Assembly (NCBI GenBank): GCA_001630475.1
Contig: KV419396.1
Coordinates: forward strand, 558,001 to 622,000
Length of the DNA stretch: 64,000 bases
Direction of reading: 5' to 3'
Source of the DNA: Sistotremastrum niveocremeum HHB9708
Taxonomy: Eukaryota > Basidiomycota > Agaricomycetes > Sistotremastrales > Sistotremastraceae
Position numbers and translations under genes: made by a program. Shown here in pieces: positions 35,361 through 47,213 of the stretch (positions within the stretch are counted from its first letter, which is position 1; the number at the start of each line of letters is the position of its first letter). The notes under the pieces were generated by a model that was not told the DNA's origin, did no database searches, and saw only the letters and a list, made by a program, of their open reading frames with translations.

Positions 35361-36799
35361 TTACAATAGCCCGGCCTCTCTGAGGCTCTGACGAAGTCTA
35401 GCATCCGTAACCAAAGCATCTCTAGCCCTTTCCTGATCAATCGCCCCAGGAATGATGAAACGCTCCCCCGTGGTGTCCTCTTCCGGTGCAAGCGAGCTTG
35501 CGCGGGAGAAGAAGAGTCTACCAAAAGGGTTGGCAGAGGCGGCGTGCTCGTTCGATGTTGAATCCGGGGTGCTGGTATGCGATGATAAAATTCTTCGCTC
35601 CCAGCGTTTGACACGCCAGAATCCAAGAACAGATGTTAGAAGCAAGAACCAGCCTGTGAAGAAATGAGAAAACATTCATTTTTTGAAGACATCCGAGACA
35701 TACCAATAGTCATGAGCAAGAAAGACAACCAAGATGACGCAGTCGTCCCCAGTACGTAGGAGTTGTACTGGGAAGCGGTGTCGGGAGATGTAGCGTTCCC
35801 GCTGTGCTGGATTAACCAAGCATCTGCCTCTGTGACAGAAGAGGGTACATCGCCGTCCCATTCAACTTGCTGATTCCACTCGCCGGTGGCAGCGTCACGG
35901 GCACGAAGTGCCCAGCCGTATTGAATGAGTGTGATACCAAGGCCGGCTCGAGAACCGTACTTTGCAGCGTGCGTGGTGTGGAGGAGATAAGTTAAGACAA
36001 ATCCGAGGAAATTAAAAGCGACTGATATAAGCATGGCCCAAAGGAAAGCAACTGATCGGAACGATGAGTACAGAATAAAATAGACAGAAGAAAGGAAATC
36101 GTACATAGAGAACCCGTCGGAAGCGAGTCGACAAAGAGTTCGCCCTCTGTGGCTCCTGACGACGGTGCATGGATAGTTGTCTCCCAGTACGGGGGGACGG
36201 CATCGGCCTGTGCCGTTGCATATGACTAAATAGAAGTCAGTATGCAGGCAGATAGAGAAGTAGGACGATCTGCATACCGGTGGTGCCTCTTTCTGCACTT
36301 CCTCAGGGGCCAAGTAGACGTCGTCACCCACTTGGATTCTCCGGGGCCGAGAAGGCTTGGATGCCAGATTTGCAAAGACCCCATCATTTTCGGTGCCTCC
36401 TCCAACCCGTGCGGCTCTCGATTCAACATCGGTTGGGACCTGTTGATACCGATTGGGAAGAAGACGTTGATACCAGGGCAGCTGGCGGGATCTGGGGGTA
36501 GGGCGCTCGATAGGTGATGTGGGTACTAATCCATTTGAATTTCCATCGGCTGAAAACAAGATACTGGACTGTCGAGGAGGAGAGCCTGGGGGTGGATAGT
36601 CGTAATCTACACGTTCGAAATCGTAGGGAGCAGAGGACGATTGGGGGAGTAATGGCTGAGTTGCTGCGGAGGTGTGTTCAGCAGACGTCGTGCGGGTGTC
36701 TTCCTCGTCGTCGGACTCGTCAAAGGCGGCCTCTAGTTCTGTATTGTTGTTCGATAATGAATTATGTGGAGAAGGAATGGGGGCATAATTGGCAGGCAT
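35361..36799 (-). CDS. BSD2: Bsd2/Ndfip-type adaptor of Rsp5 ubiquitin ligase
   Basis: Golgi/endosome adaptor that recruits the HECT ligase Rsp5 to membrane cargo such as metal transporters. It starts MPANYAPIPSPHNSL. A long disordered cytosolic part is followed by LPWYQRLLPNRYQQVP. After the intron at about 36173-36225 the frame reads PPSYATAQADAVPPYWETTI, giving a PPxY-type Rsp5 motif (PPSY) whose two prolines lie before and whose Ser-Tyr lies after the intron. Three hydrophobic segments follow (SFLWAMLISVAFNFLGFVLT, then YLLHTTHAAKYGSRAGLGIT as family signature; SWLSFLLMTIGWFLLLTSVL). The end is ARLRQSLREAGLL. The topology and the LLHTTHAA..GSRAGLG signature match fungal Bsd2 and animal Ndfip. 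The start is the only early ATG. Confidence 0.87.
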
Positions 36800-36949
36800 G
36801 CGCTTGATGGTGGTGTCGGGGTGATGAGAGAATTGTTTGCGACTGTTATTCCGATGCGGTACATAACGATACGATATATACTACGGGTATATGACAAACT
36901 CGTACAACGGACATATAAGATTACTGATTAGCAGGCTGGCTTAATGGAT

Positions 36950-37477
36950 CTAGAGGACAATGATCAGGAGAGTAGCAGGACAAGCGTTGGGCGCAAACGT
37001 ACGGTCTGAATGAGGGTTGATTCGGGCTCGGCGTCGCTCAGCGGCAGCAATAAGATGGGCAACCCGTTGGCAACTCTCGATGCGCGAGTCGACGAGGCTG
37101 CTGAATTGGTGAAGGAGAGTTTCGCCGTCTGAGCGAGTGCGTCGGCCAGGACGCTGAGACTGAGTGGAAAGATTTGCGAGCCGCAGCTTCGCGTTTGTCC
37201 GTCGACGCGCCCAGAGTGGCTTGGAGAGCGTGGACGGTGATGGGGGCAGAGGAGGGGCGGGCATTGAGGTCGACTCGACGGGCGCGCGCAGCGCGTCCAA
37301 GGAGGTGTCGGTGTCCTCAGTTTTTGGGACGACAAGCGGGGTGACTGATGCAAGGGTAAGAGAGGCCTGAGCGTGCAATATCCACATTTGTTCTGTCTGA
37401 TAAAATGAAACGAGGGATTCAAGGTGGTTCATCGTCGCAGACGACGACGGCGCCGAAGCGGCTGAGACGACGGGCAT
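36950..37477 (-). CDS. Hypothetical protein, about 175 aa
   Basis: Open frame of 175 codons starting MPVVSAASAPSSSATMNHLE. I do not recognise a family. The middle is Pro/Ser-rich (SMPAPPLPPSPSTLSKP) followed by a basic stretch (WARRRTNAKLRLANLS; RPGRRTRSDGETL) and a possible helix (QFSSLVDSRIESCQRVAHLI) with arginines (AAERRRARINPH). No signal peptide or membrane helix is evident. Support comes from length, an ATG start, a divergent 100-bp spacing from EMC10, and the lack of another gene here. It may be a small lineage-specific nuclear protein; equally it could have an unrecognised intron near its 3' end. Confidence 0.45.
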   Translation of the reverse strand: MPVVSAASAPSSSATMNHLESLVSFYQTEQMWILHAQASLTLASVTPLVVPKTEDTDTSLDALRAPVESTSMPAPPLPPSPSTLSKPLWARRRTNAKLRLANLSTQSQRPGRRTRSDGETLLHQFSSLVDSRIESCQRVAHLIAAAERRRARINPHSDRTFAPNACPATLLIIVL

Positions 37478-37577
37478 CGCAGAATGTGGGAGGGCGAACA
37501 AACGAGCTCATCGTTATAAACGTTCGAGTCGATCTGGTCGAGACTTTGGGCCGAGTGCGCTGACTAAGCGATCACTC

Positions 37578-38333
37578 ATGTTCCTTCTGCTCCTCCTCCC
37601 TGCCCTCGCCCTCGCCGCCGACGTCCGCATCCACCACAGGATCACCGGCCAGCCATGGTCTCTCCGCGCTGAGCTGCACGGCGACCACCTCGAGACCATC
37701 CAGCCCTACTCCCAGCTCATCCCACCCTCGTACGCTCCCGGAGCCAGGTACCAGCTCGCTCTAGAACGCCCATCAGACAAGGACTCGAATTCATGGGACC
37801 TGGCGTCGGTCTATCTTGTATCTAATTTCATATTCTGCTGCTCCAATTATTGCACTCACATGGCCCAAGTGTCATTTGTCCTCGGCGGTGTCTGATACAA
37901 TTGTCGTGCACGAGTTTGACGGAGTTCCCTATGCTCTGGACTATCGCGTGACCCCTGTGCCCCGGGACGGCTCTTGTCCATCTCTGGTCTCATCAATATC
38001 GGTTCCGAACACGACCATCTCGTTCTCATCTGCTCGTGTTCCTCCATCGCAAGTCTTTCTCTCGATATCTTTGCAGATGTGCTAAAGCAAGTGATCGGTT
38101 CTCTAGCCCCGCGCTCCGGGCACCTCCGCCGCTCACACCGGAAGGGCAGGTCGTGCCGCCCGTGCCCGAAAGATCGTTCCTGCAAAAATATTGGGTATAC
38201 ATTGCCATCTTTGTTGGAGTTATGCGTATGTCTTCACTGTGTCCTTCTGAGCATTCGTTGATGCGTTCGATCAGTGTTCGCGTCAGGCCCTGAAGAGGAG
38301 GCACCAGCCGCGGCCCCTCGAGCCCGCAGTTGA
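37578..38333 (+). CDS. EMC10: ER membrane protein complex subunit 10
   Basis: Luminal/membrane subunit of the EMC insertase. It begins with a clear signal peptide (MFLLLLLPALALAADVRIHH). A luminal beta-rich domain follows (LETIQPYSQLIPPSYAPGAR; DTIVVHEFDGVPYALDYRVT; PVPRDGSCPSL), then the juxtamembrane family signature PPLTPEGQVVPPVPERSFL, QKYWVYIAIFVGVM as the C-terminal transmembrane helix, and a short acidic tail (GPEEEAPAAAPRARS). The first intron joins DLASVYL to CHLSSAVSD; the last (donor gtatgt near 38224) joins VGVM to LFASGPEEE. The intron around 38037-38090 is unsettled: a donor c|gtgttc with acceptor gctaaag|CA keeps the frame, but other choices exist. The stop TGA is at 38331. Confidence 0.82.
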
Positions 38334-39020
38334 GGCTGTAGCAATAAAATGTATGAACCACCATTCAGGCGACCCAGACCGGTTTCGCACTACGCTGGGC
38401 CAGTGTATCATTTGTGCCTATCGTTCCAGAACGCAGAGTTCTCGGGACAAACCTCGATCGAGCTTCTACACGTTCCTTCTTGTTAATCACTTGTCCATCG
38501 CTTTCATCCTCGAAATCAGACTCTCATCTTTCCCGGTCTCGATGTTATGACGGGCTTTGTGGCGCTACAGCTACCAGCTCCAAGAGATTGCAGGGCAGCG
38601 TTCAGGATCGGACCAAAAAACGTGCAGGGGGGCCGAGTAGCCCGGCGGTCCAGAGGCACAGGAGCTCATTCCGGTAGAAGTAGGATAGGACTTCTCGCAT
38701 ATGATCGAGAGAGTTGGATGTCTAGATGATTGTACCATGTCATTCTGATCCTTTTCACCTTTTTTTCCGCGGTAGCGCTGAGGTCTGGTTCGAGTTCGAT
38801 CAACAAACAAATTCAGTCGAGTCTGGCCGGGCGCTTCACACATTGGTACCGTAGCGCTGAACCGCTCGTCGTCATTCGACTCCTCAGCCGGTTTCATTGG
38901 CAATGTTGGTGTTCAGCAATCCTGCAGGGCAAGATAGTAATGCAAGGTCCAGCGGGTAACAATGCTCCTCCAATAATCGCTCATCATCTCTATTCATGAA
39001 AGACATGTTTACGCAGCACA
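38334..39020. other. EMC10 3' flank and MED18 upstream region
   Basis: About 690 bases. The first exon of MED18 with its ATG should lie here or just to its right, but I could not fix it. No other gene is supported; the open frames seen are short and lack motifs. Confidence 0.4.
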
Positions 39021-39814
39021 AACCAATACGAGGTGGCTCTTCTTCCTATTCGTTTCCCACAAAGGCATACAAAACTTATTCTAGGTCGCTCTGTTCGGAG
39101 AGTTCTTCCCAAAAGACTTCAATCAAATCTTGAATCGATTCACGTTCCTCAGCGAATCAGCTCGCAAAACACACGTTCGCGAGGTCGTCTTTGAACCCTT
39201 GGATCATTCCAGCCGCGATCTAAGCTTACCAGAGCCCGTTCTGCTGCGATGCAAGAAAGAGTTACTGGATAATTCATCTTGGTATCATCTTGTCGTAGAA
39301 CTGCTTTGTGGCCCTAATTTATTCCTGCCAGGCAGCTTTATTCGTTCTTGAAGCCTGAGCCTGTTAGGGTCCATCCCGAGGCTACTGTGCGAGCCGCCGT
39401 ATATTGCCAAATGGAAGGCGATGCCTTGGGATTCGCCAGTGCTCTTGGCTACAAGTAGGTGTTGATCGAACTTCCAATTAACAAGTGCATTGACATTACA
39501 ATAGGCAGAAGCACCAAATCTACAAACGAGGCTATTTATTCAAAAGAGCCAATCTAGATATACAAATGTTCCAGGAAGAGATGGTAAGCTCGCTATAATC
39601 TTGCATCACCAAGTTAACCTCGGTTCAAAAGGTGGATCCAAAGACTCACCAACCCATCCGAGCAGATCCAGAAGCGCTCTGGGAAGTAGAAGTAAAATCA
39701 TCTTCTCCAACGCGCAACACCCCAGAGACCCCTCTCAGCAACGTCATCGATGCAATCCTAGAGGTGCAAGTCGCAATGCGAGGATTGCTGGATCTGCGTC
39801 GAAAAGACGCATGA
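39021..39814 (+). CDS. MED18: Mediator complex subunit 18 (5' end not resolved)
   Basis: Head-module subunit of Mediator, bridging activators and RNA polymerase II. Exons read with confidence start within NQYE (ending 39032) and continue at 39085 with VALFGEFFPKDFNQILNRFT. The following junctions give WQLYSFLKPEPVRVHPEATV, AAVYCQMEGDALGFASALGY, then KHQIYKRGYLFKRANLDIQM, FQEEMVDPKTHQPIRADPEA, and EVEVKSS near the end; the stop is at 39812-39814. These are Med18 (Srb5) beta-barrel landmarks. A stop codon precedes the NQYE stretch in frame, so a further 5' exon carrying the ATG must exist upstream or very close. The MED18 stop is only 11 bases from the BCD1 stop on the opposite strand. Confidence 0.8.
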
Positions 39815-39825
39815 AGAGCCTGAGG

Positions 39826-41164
39826 TCAGGGTACGCCGTTTTCTCGTTGTCGTTTTCGCTGTTCGACGAGTTTGGCTGCGACCTCGTTGATAGTCTCCTC
39901 GCCTTCACTCAGTAACTCGTTGTCTCCGTCCGAGTCATTTTGTAGAGGAGCATCGTGCTCTGGAACTTCCTCTTCGTCGAAATCAGCGGTGTCCAGAGGG
40001 TCGCCCGGGTCATCCGTAGATTGGTCGTCGTCGGAGGCTTCCTCGTAGTTGTCCTGTGTAGTAATGTCCATCTTCGATGATTCTCCATTAGAATCATAAT
40101 CGCCCAAAAGCTCCAGGACGTCGTTCTCCTCTTCGTCACTCCCATAATCCCCAAGAAGACCCTGCAGAGTTTTCTGACTTTCTTTCGGGTCCAGCTTTCG
40201 CCTTTTACGAGGGGGTGCAACGTCTGTCTTCTCACCCGATTCTGCATCCACCGTTGTCCCCGTGAATTGGCCATCACGCCAGACTTCGATCGTTGGGAAT
40301 TCCACGAAAGTTCGATTCTTCAGAAGAGAAGAGAGTTTCTGAAGTGGATTGAATCTGACGTATATGAGTCGCGTCTCGAGGGAATGGGAGTCGGAATGTT
40401 GTTTCATTAAACATAGTGGGGGTTCCTCGTCTTCGTCTGGGGAGCCGACGAGGTCTTTGACCCATGCAGGTACTTTCGATGTTTTAGAGTCTCTGAGGTG
40501 ATAGCGGAGAACGTCGATGAGGGGTGTCTCGATGTCATTGCGATGAGTGAGTAGACAGAATGGCTGTGTGAGCGACTGTGGATTATGCAGGGGATCATGG
40601 AAATTGAACTCCAGAGTAAGATGTAAAGTCTTTGTCCTACAAATGAAACTGAAGTAGCGTCGAATTGGAGAGTGAATTGACTTACTTTGGATTCCAAACC
40701 GACTGGTTCTGAAGACGTCGTTGCATCCCAGAGGGTAACAGCTCGACAAAAATATCCTGGGCTTCAAGCTGGACCTTCATCGCATCTCGTTTACTGTGCT
40801 TCTTGAAACTTCGGTCTGAAGAATTATGGGCACCTCTTGCACCTCTTCCCCTGCCTCGCCCTCGCCCACGTCCTTGGTTCAAGCTGGCGGTGTATCCGCC
40901 CTTGACGATCTCACGTCCCCACTCGTCGGCTTTTCTCCCCATTTCCTCGAGGAAGGTATAGTCGTCCACCATCGTACCCCATGTGTACTGGTTCATGGGC
41001 ACATAGGCAGCTTTATTGCGGATGCCAGAACATTTGTCGCGTTCCTTGTGCCCCGTAGAGCAAGTGGCAGAGCAAGTCCTTAACAGACATTTGGGGCATT
41101 TATAAATGGCTTCTTTGTCGTTGCAGAATTGACATTTCTGAGCCGGACTTGGTTCGAAGGACAT
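39826..41164 (-). CDS. BCD1: Box C/D snoRNP assembly protein with HIT zinc finger
   Basis: Assembly factor (ZNHIT6 family) that stabilises box C/D snoRNAs. The N-terminal zf-HIT domain is QKCQFCNDKEAIYKCPKC, then CLLRTCSATCSTGHKERDKC, with eight cysteine/histidine ligands. Next come the BCD1 signature NKAAYVPMNQYTWGTMVDDY, FLEEMGRKADEWGREIVK, a Gly/Arg run (NQGRGRGRGRGRGARGAHN), LLPSGMQRRLQNQSVWNPK and, after the only clear intron, TKTLHLTLEFNFHDP and DVLRYHLRDSK. The acidic C-terminal region (DYGSDEEENDVLELLGDYD ...) is typical of fungal members. The start is ATG 41164. Its 3' end nearly touches MED18. Confidence 0.92.
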
Positions 41165-41333
41165 GAAAGTTGTCGAATTCCGAAGGTTCCGATAATGGGT
41201 ACAGGGAATCCAATCCTAAGGATTGTTTTTACGTATGATACATGCATCTATAGAACAGATATTGAACAGAAGAAGTTGAAAGATGCACATGCAACATGCA
41301 ATGGTAAGTATGAAAATAAACATGGTATGATGT

Positions 41334-42380
41334 TTAGATGTCATCCATGTCCAGACTGATCTCCACCTTTTCACCAGGTTTGAAAGCAGGAAGGCCTAGG
41401 GGTGCGATTCTATCAGTAAAGATTAAGATCGAGAAGACGGAGAAGCAGACCTAGGTATGGGCAAGAAGAGCATCGGAACGCATCCCCAAGGTAGCAGCTT
41501 CCGCAACTGCTGGTGGCCTTTGGAGCAGCGGCAGCAGCAGCAACCAATCTGTCCTTCTCCGACAACGGGACCACTTGTGTCTTTCCAGTCTCCGCGCCAT
41601 CGAGGAAGACAACCTGACTGTTCTGCAACTCTTCGGCCTCCATCTCTGCCAAACCACATGTACAGCCCTTGCACGCCTTCTTGCGTCTCGGTGCACCTGC
41701 AGCAGGTGGTTCACATGCTTCAGGCCGACGACGATCTTCCTCTGTTAGGAGTTTTTCGGCATCTATGCGAGGGGTGGAAGGAGAGTTGAGTGACCAGAGG
41801 GCCTTCTTCGCGGCTTTTCTATCGGGATCGGTGCTGCCCTTGGGAAGACGAAGAGGCGATGATTTAAGGGAGAGAGATGAGCCAACGTCGTGAGCAGGTC
41901 GTTGGGCCATGAGCGACCCTTGCTCAGGAGCGCTGGCGAGCACTCCAAATCCTGCCAGAGTAAGATCGGCTGAGACGGAGACGTTGGGAGGCAAGTTTGA
42001 AAATCTGAGCATTCCGCGGGGAACAAGAGCAGGGAAAAGGAGCTTGAGGAGTGCAGAAGTGCGTGAAGAGAGGTCGAGGTAGTCGTGGTGTGAGAGAATG
42101 ATGTGGATGAGTGAATAACGAGCTGACGGGAGATTGGTCGCTGTAAAGCAAGTTAGCGGTGGCCAATGAGAGCAGCGGCGATAGTACCTCCATCAAGTAT
42201 CCGGTCAATCATCTGCTTTTCGACATCGCGGGTTGCCTCTGCGCTCGCTAAGATCGTCTGGTACTGGCCGTCTTGTGCGGTGGCGAGCGAGCCGACGACG
42301 AGAGCGACGCCCTTTGACGGCGCCTGGGCGACGAAATGGTCAGCTTCGGACGACGGGGTGTAGATAGCAGTTGGGGCCAT
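41334..42380 (-). CDS. DRE2: Fe-S cluster assembly protein DRE2 (anamorsin)
   Basis: Electron carrier that works with Tah18 in the cytosolic iron-sulfur assembly pathway. Exon 1 (ATG 42380, MAPTAIYTPSSEADHFV) joins to ATNLPSARYSLIHIILSHHD, the degenerate methyltransferase-like domain. A linker (AAKKALWSLNSPSTPRIDAE) leads to the two C-terminal cysteine motifs: EACEPPAAGAPRRKKACKGC followed by TCG for the [2Fe-2S] site, and SCGSCYLGDAFRCSSCPYLG, the twin CxxC motif. The last exon adds LPAFKPGEKVEISLDMDDI. All expected cysteines are present. The stop is at 41334. Confidence 0.95.
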
Positions 42381-42572
42381 GAGAGTCGGGAAAGCAAAGA
42401 ATTGTCATCAGCCCAGCTCTCCTCCAACTCTGACTAATCGCGTCGGGACTCGGACTCCGATAATCTGATTATCGGCATCTTCGGAGTTACAATGAAATGA
42501 ATATAATAATTCAGAAAAAAAAGACAGAATTATCGTAAAATAACACAGAAATGCTACACGTTACACGTACAC

Positions 42573-43763
42573 TCACTGCTCGTCGGGCACGACTTGTCCA
42601 GTCGACCCAGGGCCATCGGGGTGCGGCACCATCCCCATCTGAGGATCTGGAGGCATGAATGCACCTCGAATTCGTGTCGCCATCATTCGATACCACTCCG
42701 GATCCCCTCCAGCCTTCTCCTGTTCTGCCGTCACGTGTTGCATCTTTGTCAACTCATTCAGCCAGATATTGCGCCACAAAGGCTGACCCTCCGCATCCAC
42801 TTCCGGCGCCAACTCGGTTTCACCTTCGACACCGAACGGACCGCCAGGCATGATGGGATATCCGACAGCCTGATCAAAGCTAGATCCATTTTGCTCAGTA
42901 TATCGCACATGCAAGTGAATGTGGAACGTACGGATAAGGAGGGAAGCCGCCCCGATTTGACCCAGGGCCCTCGCCCATCCCGTCGCTGTAGCGGGGATCG
43001 GTAAATTGAGCCGCCTCCGGGTCGGGTTGGTGGTAATCCCTGTCTTCCTCCGGTACAGAGTTGTTGTTGCTGCCGCCTCCGCCTTTGCCTCCTCGCTTCT
43101 TCCGCACGCGATGTACCCCTGTGCGCGGATCGACGTTGTCGTTCACAGTCCAGTATGACCCTTTCCCACGATCCGTTAACGGCCGTGCAACCTTCTCAAA
43201 ACAAGGGTTGAGCGACAGGTTGTGTCGGACAGAGTTCTGTGGCAAAGTGTGAGGATGGAACGTGGAGATAAGAGATGCATAAGGCGAAGAGGGCGTTTGC
43301 TCGTGGCGTGCCCACGTTGAACGTGCAGTGGAGGATATGAGAAATGGCGTGAAATGCTCACCTTCCAGCCAGCTGGCGCTGTTCTGAAGTATGGGAACTA
43401 CACCGATGTTGTCAGATGTGCCAGCTGAGATGAGCGTGTTCGACCTGCCACTTACTCGACTTTCAATTGCGTAGTAAATATCTTCCAGTAAAAGTCTCTG
43501 ATTAGGAGAGCCTTTGATCGCGTATCTGAGACCATCGCTATGAGCTCAAAGGGCTTGCAGAAGCGAACAGCGTGAAGCGCGAACCTTATCAGTGTCGAGT
43601 AGGGGTAGAAAGGCTTTGTGCCAGGGGGCCCGTCGCGGAGTGAATCCAGGTTGATGGGGAGGCCACCAGACAAGTCGTTTGGTGGCTCAGGATAGTACGA
43701 GTTATGTGGAATAGCGACTGCCATGTCTGGCGGCGGAATCATGGGCGGGGGAGGTGCAGACAT
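42573..43763 (-). CDS. Forkhead transcription factor
   Basis: DNA-binding transcription regulator. The N-terminus is Pro-rich ([20 protein letters not shown]). The forkhead domain starts [20 protein letters not shown], continues with [14 protein letters not shown], the recognition helix region [19 protein letters not shown] and the wing [18 protein letters not shown]. The tail has an [17 protein letters not shown] basic/Gly run and a Pro/Gly-rich end ([19 protein letters not shown]). About five exons; the forkhead domain itself is interrupted by at least two introns. It resembles fungal Fkh/Hcm1-like factors, but the subgroup is not determined. No FHA domain was seen, which argues against a direct Fkh1/2 orthologue. 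Confidence 0.88.
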
Positions 43764-44593
43764 GTTGCTGGGCGTTGGGGGGTCGATGTCGAGTTATGGC
43801 AAGATGGAGGTGAGCTCCGCTCGATATTCCGACGAAACCTTATTCGCGGCGCACGGGCCACCTTATTTCTGCCTTCGCCGTCGTCCATCAGGGTCGACAC
43901 AGCGTACGTCGTCGTTGACGAGAGCCTCGGTTAATTGTGTTTGGAAACAGATTTGTCCAAGCTTGGGCCTTGTTTTTATCTGTCTAGACAATTTTGGCGT
44001 TGTGTAGTCTACCAACCTTCCAACACACAAATAAAGTCAAATCAAACAATGGCCTCCTGCCTCCCCGAGCTTCCCCTTTCTGTATCTTTCGTGCTCCCAT
44101 CGTTCCCAAAACTAGTTGGACTATCGCTAGTTTTCTGCTCCGCTCTTACTCGTCTATTGCTGTGATTTTTTCTTTTGAGCCCCATGTCCCCCGACGTCGC
44201 CCTTGGTGCCCGCTGACTGGGAGGTGTCGTTTCCCTACATCTCTCCTCTTGTTGAACACCCAATAAGGCTCTGTCGTACAGCCATTGAAAGGCTGGGTCA
44301 TCGTGTATCAGATGGTGCATTATATGCCGGGCATATTGTGGTGGTGGTTCATGATCATCGATCATCCTGTATCCATGCTTCACCCTGTTGAGCTTTGAAA
44401 AGGAAGAGAAAGCCTTCAACGATCATGGATTATGTGTCTTACTCCTTCATTGAATCTGCGTCTACACCCAGTTTGCCCCGTCACTTCGTTATTTAATTGC
44501 AGGCCTTTCCATCAGTTCTGTGTTGGCCTCTGTGGCCTGATTATTGTTTTTACTGATACATGAGAATGGAACAACGCCAATAAAACAATCTGA
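43764..44593. other. Intergenic: forkhead promoter and RPN11 3' flank
   Basis: About 830 bases. One minus-strand frame (ATG at 44365, about 107 codons to 44042, starting MIDDHEPPPQYARHIMHHLI) has no known family and could be a small gene or chance. Nothing else was recognised. Confidence 0.4.
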
Positions 44594-45857
<1,264 letters not shown>

Positions 45858-46077
45858 GCTGATAAAATCCCAAAGTAAGGACGCGCGTTGTTTGGCTTTC
45901 TGTTTTGGCAGAGGCTTCGCAGGGTCGACGCGACGGTTTGGCTTTATTGACATCTTGTTCATCTCGTTCCCTTGTCGCTCACTCGTTCTCGCACAGTACA
46001 TATTGTTGTCGCTCTATGCCCACCATTCTTTGCTTATAACATCTCTTCAACAACTGTAAATTTTTCAAAGTTCGATC

Positions 46078-47047
46078 ATGGATAAATTCGTCAAGATCGT
46101 CAAGACCTCCAACCCACAAGCCACAGATAAAGATAACCAAGATACCCAAGGAAAGAAACGCGGATCATTCAAATACAATCCGTATGGCGTTAGCAAGTCT
46201 CGAGAGAAAGCATTTGAAGCATACAAAGAACGCAAGCGGAAGGAGAAGTGAGTTGCACCTGAACAAGCCAAAGACGGGGTGGCTCTTATCATCCACCAAG
46301 AATTCTTGAACCGTTTGCCGTCAAACCCCAGAAAGGACGTGAACGCGAAGCACAAAGACAAGCGTTAACAGAACACCTGCTGAACACCTTGAAAGAGCCC
46401 ACGAATCTCATCACCCATAATGACATTGGAAGTCGCGCATGTAACACCCAGTTTCGCTTTCAACGCGTCGTGTCGATAATGAAGGCAATTCAGATCATGT
46501 CAGCTCGTGTGTGACGGGACATCAAGTGGCAGATGGAGGCGGCCGTGCACGTCAATATATGCAGTCTCGGACGAGCAAATTGACAGACCAGCTCAAAGCC
46601 AAAGGCACGGAATCAAATGTCTTGAGCGGCGTCCGCGTGTACATCAATGGATTCCTGGTAGGATCAAGCAACCTCAACATTTGTTAATCAACGCTGATGG
46701 CAGCACAGGCCGGAACGACAGACATGGAAATGAAGAGAACCGTGCAGCTCGCCGGAGGTCGTATCCTGTGAGACATAAGACTGAGACATTAAAAACGTTC
46801 TGAACGCCTTTGCAGGAACACGCCCAGCGGAGCAAGTCATATCCTTACATCTCAGGGATTGAACCTATCCAAGGTCCACAAGCATTTCCATGGGAAGCCA
46901 AGGTCGACAGTCCATGTGGTGAAGCCAGAATGGGTTTCAGATAGCATCCAAGCGGGCAAGAAACTCTCTGAGTGGGACTATCAAATCCTTAAAGACAGCA
47001 CACGCCAGGACGTGTCTGCCATGTTGGGCCAGGCGTCAACGCATTAG
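46078..47047 (+). CDS. Stand-alone REV1-type BRCT protein
   Basis: Protein with a single BRCT domain like the N-terminus of the translesion polymerase REV1, but with no polymerase part. Exons: 46078-46247, about 46302-46441, about 46493 onward, then two more. The N-terminus is basic (MDKFVKIVKTSNPQA; FKYNPYGVSKSREKAFEAYK), then LEPFAVKPQKGREREAQRQA, and the REV1-like lead-in RARQYMQSRTSKLTDQLKAK. The BRCT follows: VLSGVRVYINGFLAGTTDME, KRTVQLAGGRILNTPSGASH, STVHVVKPEWVSDSIQAGKK, LSEWDYQIL. A TAG stop at 47045 ends the frame about 20 residues later, and EFR3 begins 170 bases downstream, so no polymerase domain can follow. The REV1 likeness is from the YM..K...Q lead-in and VNG/V.PEW.VDSI.AG pattern. 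Function may be scaffold-like in DNA damage tolerance (inference). Confidence 0.75.
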
Positions 47048-47213
47048 CAAAGATGCCGCCGCCGTTACGAACGTTACGCTGATGATGATGTTTACGCATG
47101 TATGCTTGTACCGATATTGAGAAACATCCTTGAAACATCCTGTCATGAAACTTGCTCTTAAATAGTCCCTTCCTTCTATCCTGTCTGCCAGTGGATTTCT
47201 GCAGATTACTACA

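Noticed and set aside
44042-44365. Minus-strand frame of about 107 codons between the forkhead gene and RPN11
   Set aside because: No known family and no splice partner or start context to support it; left as a possibility only.
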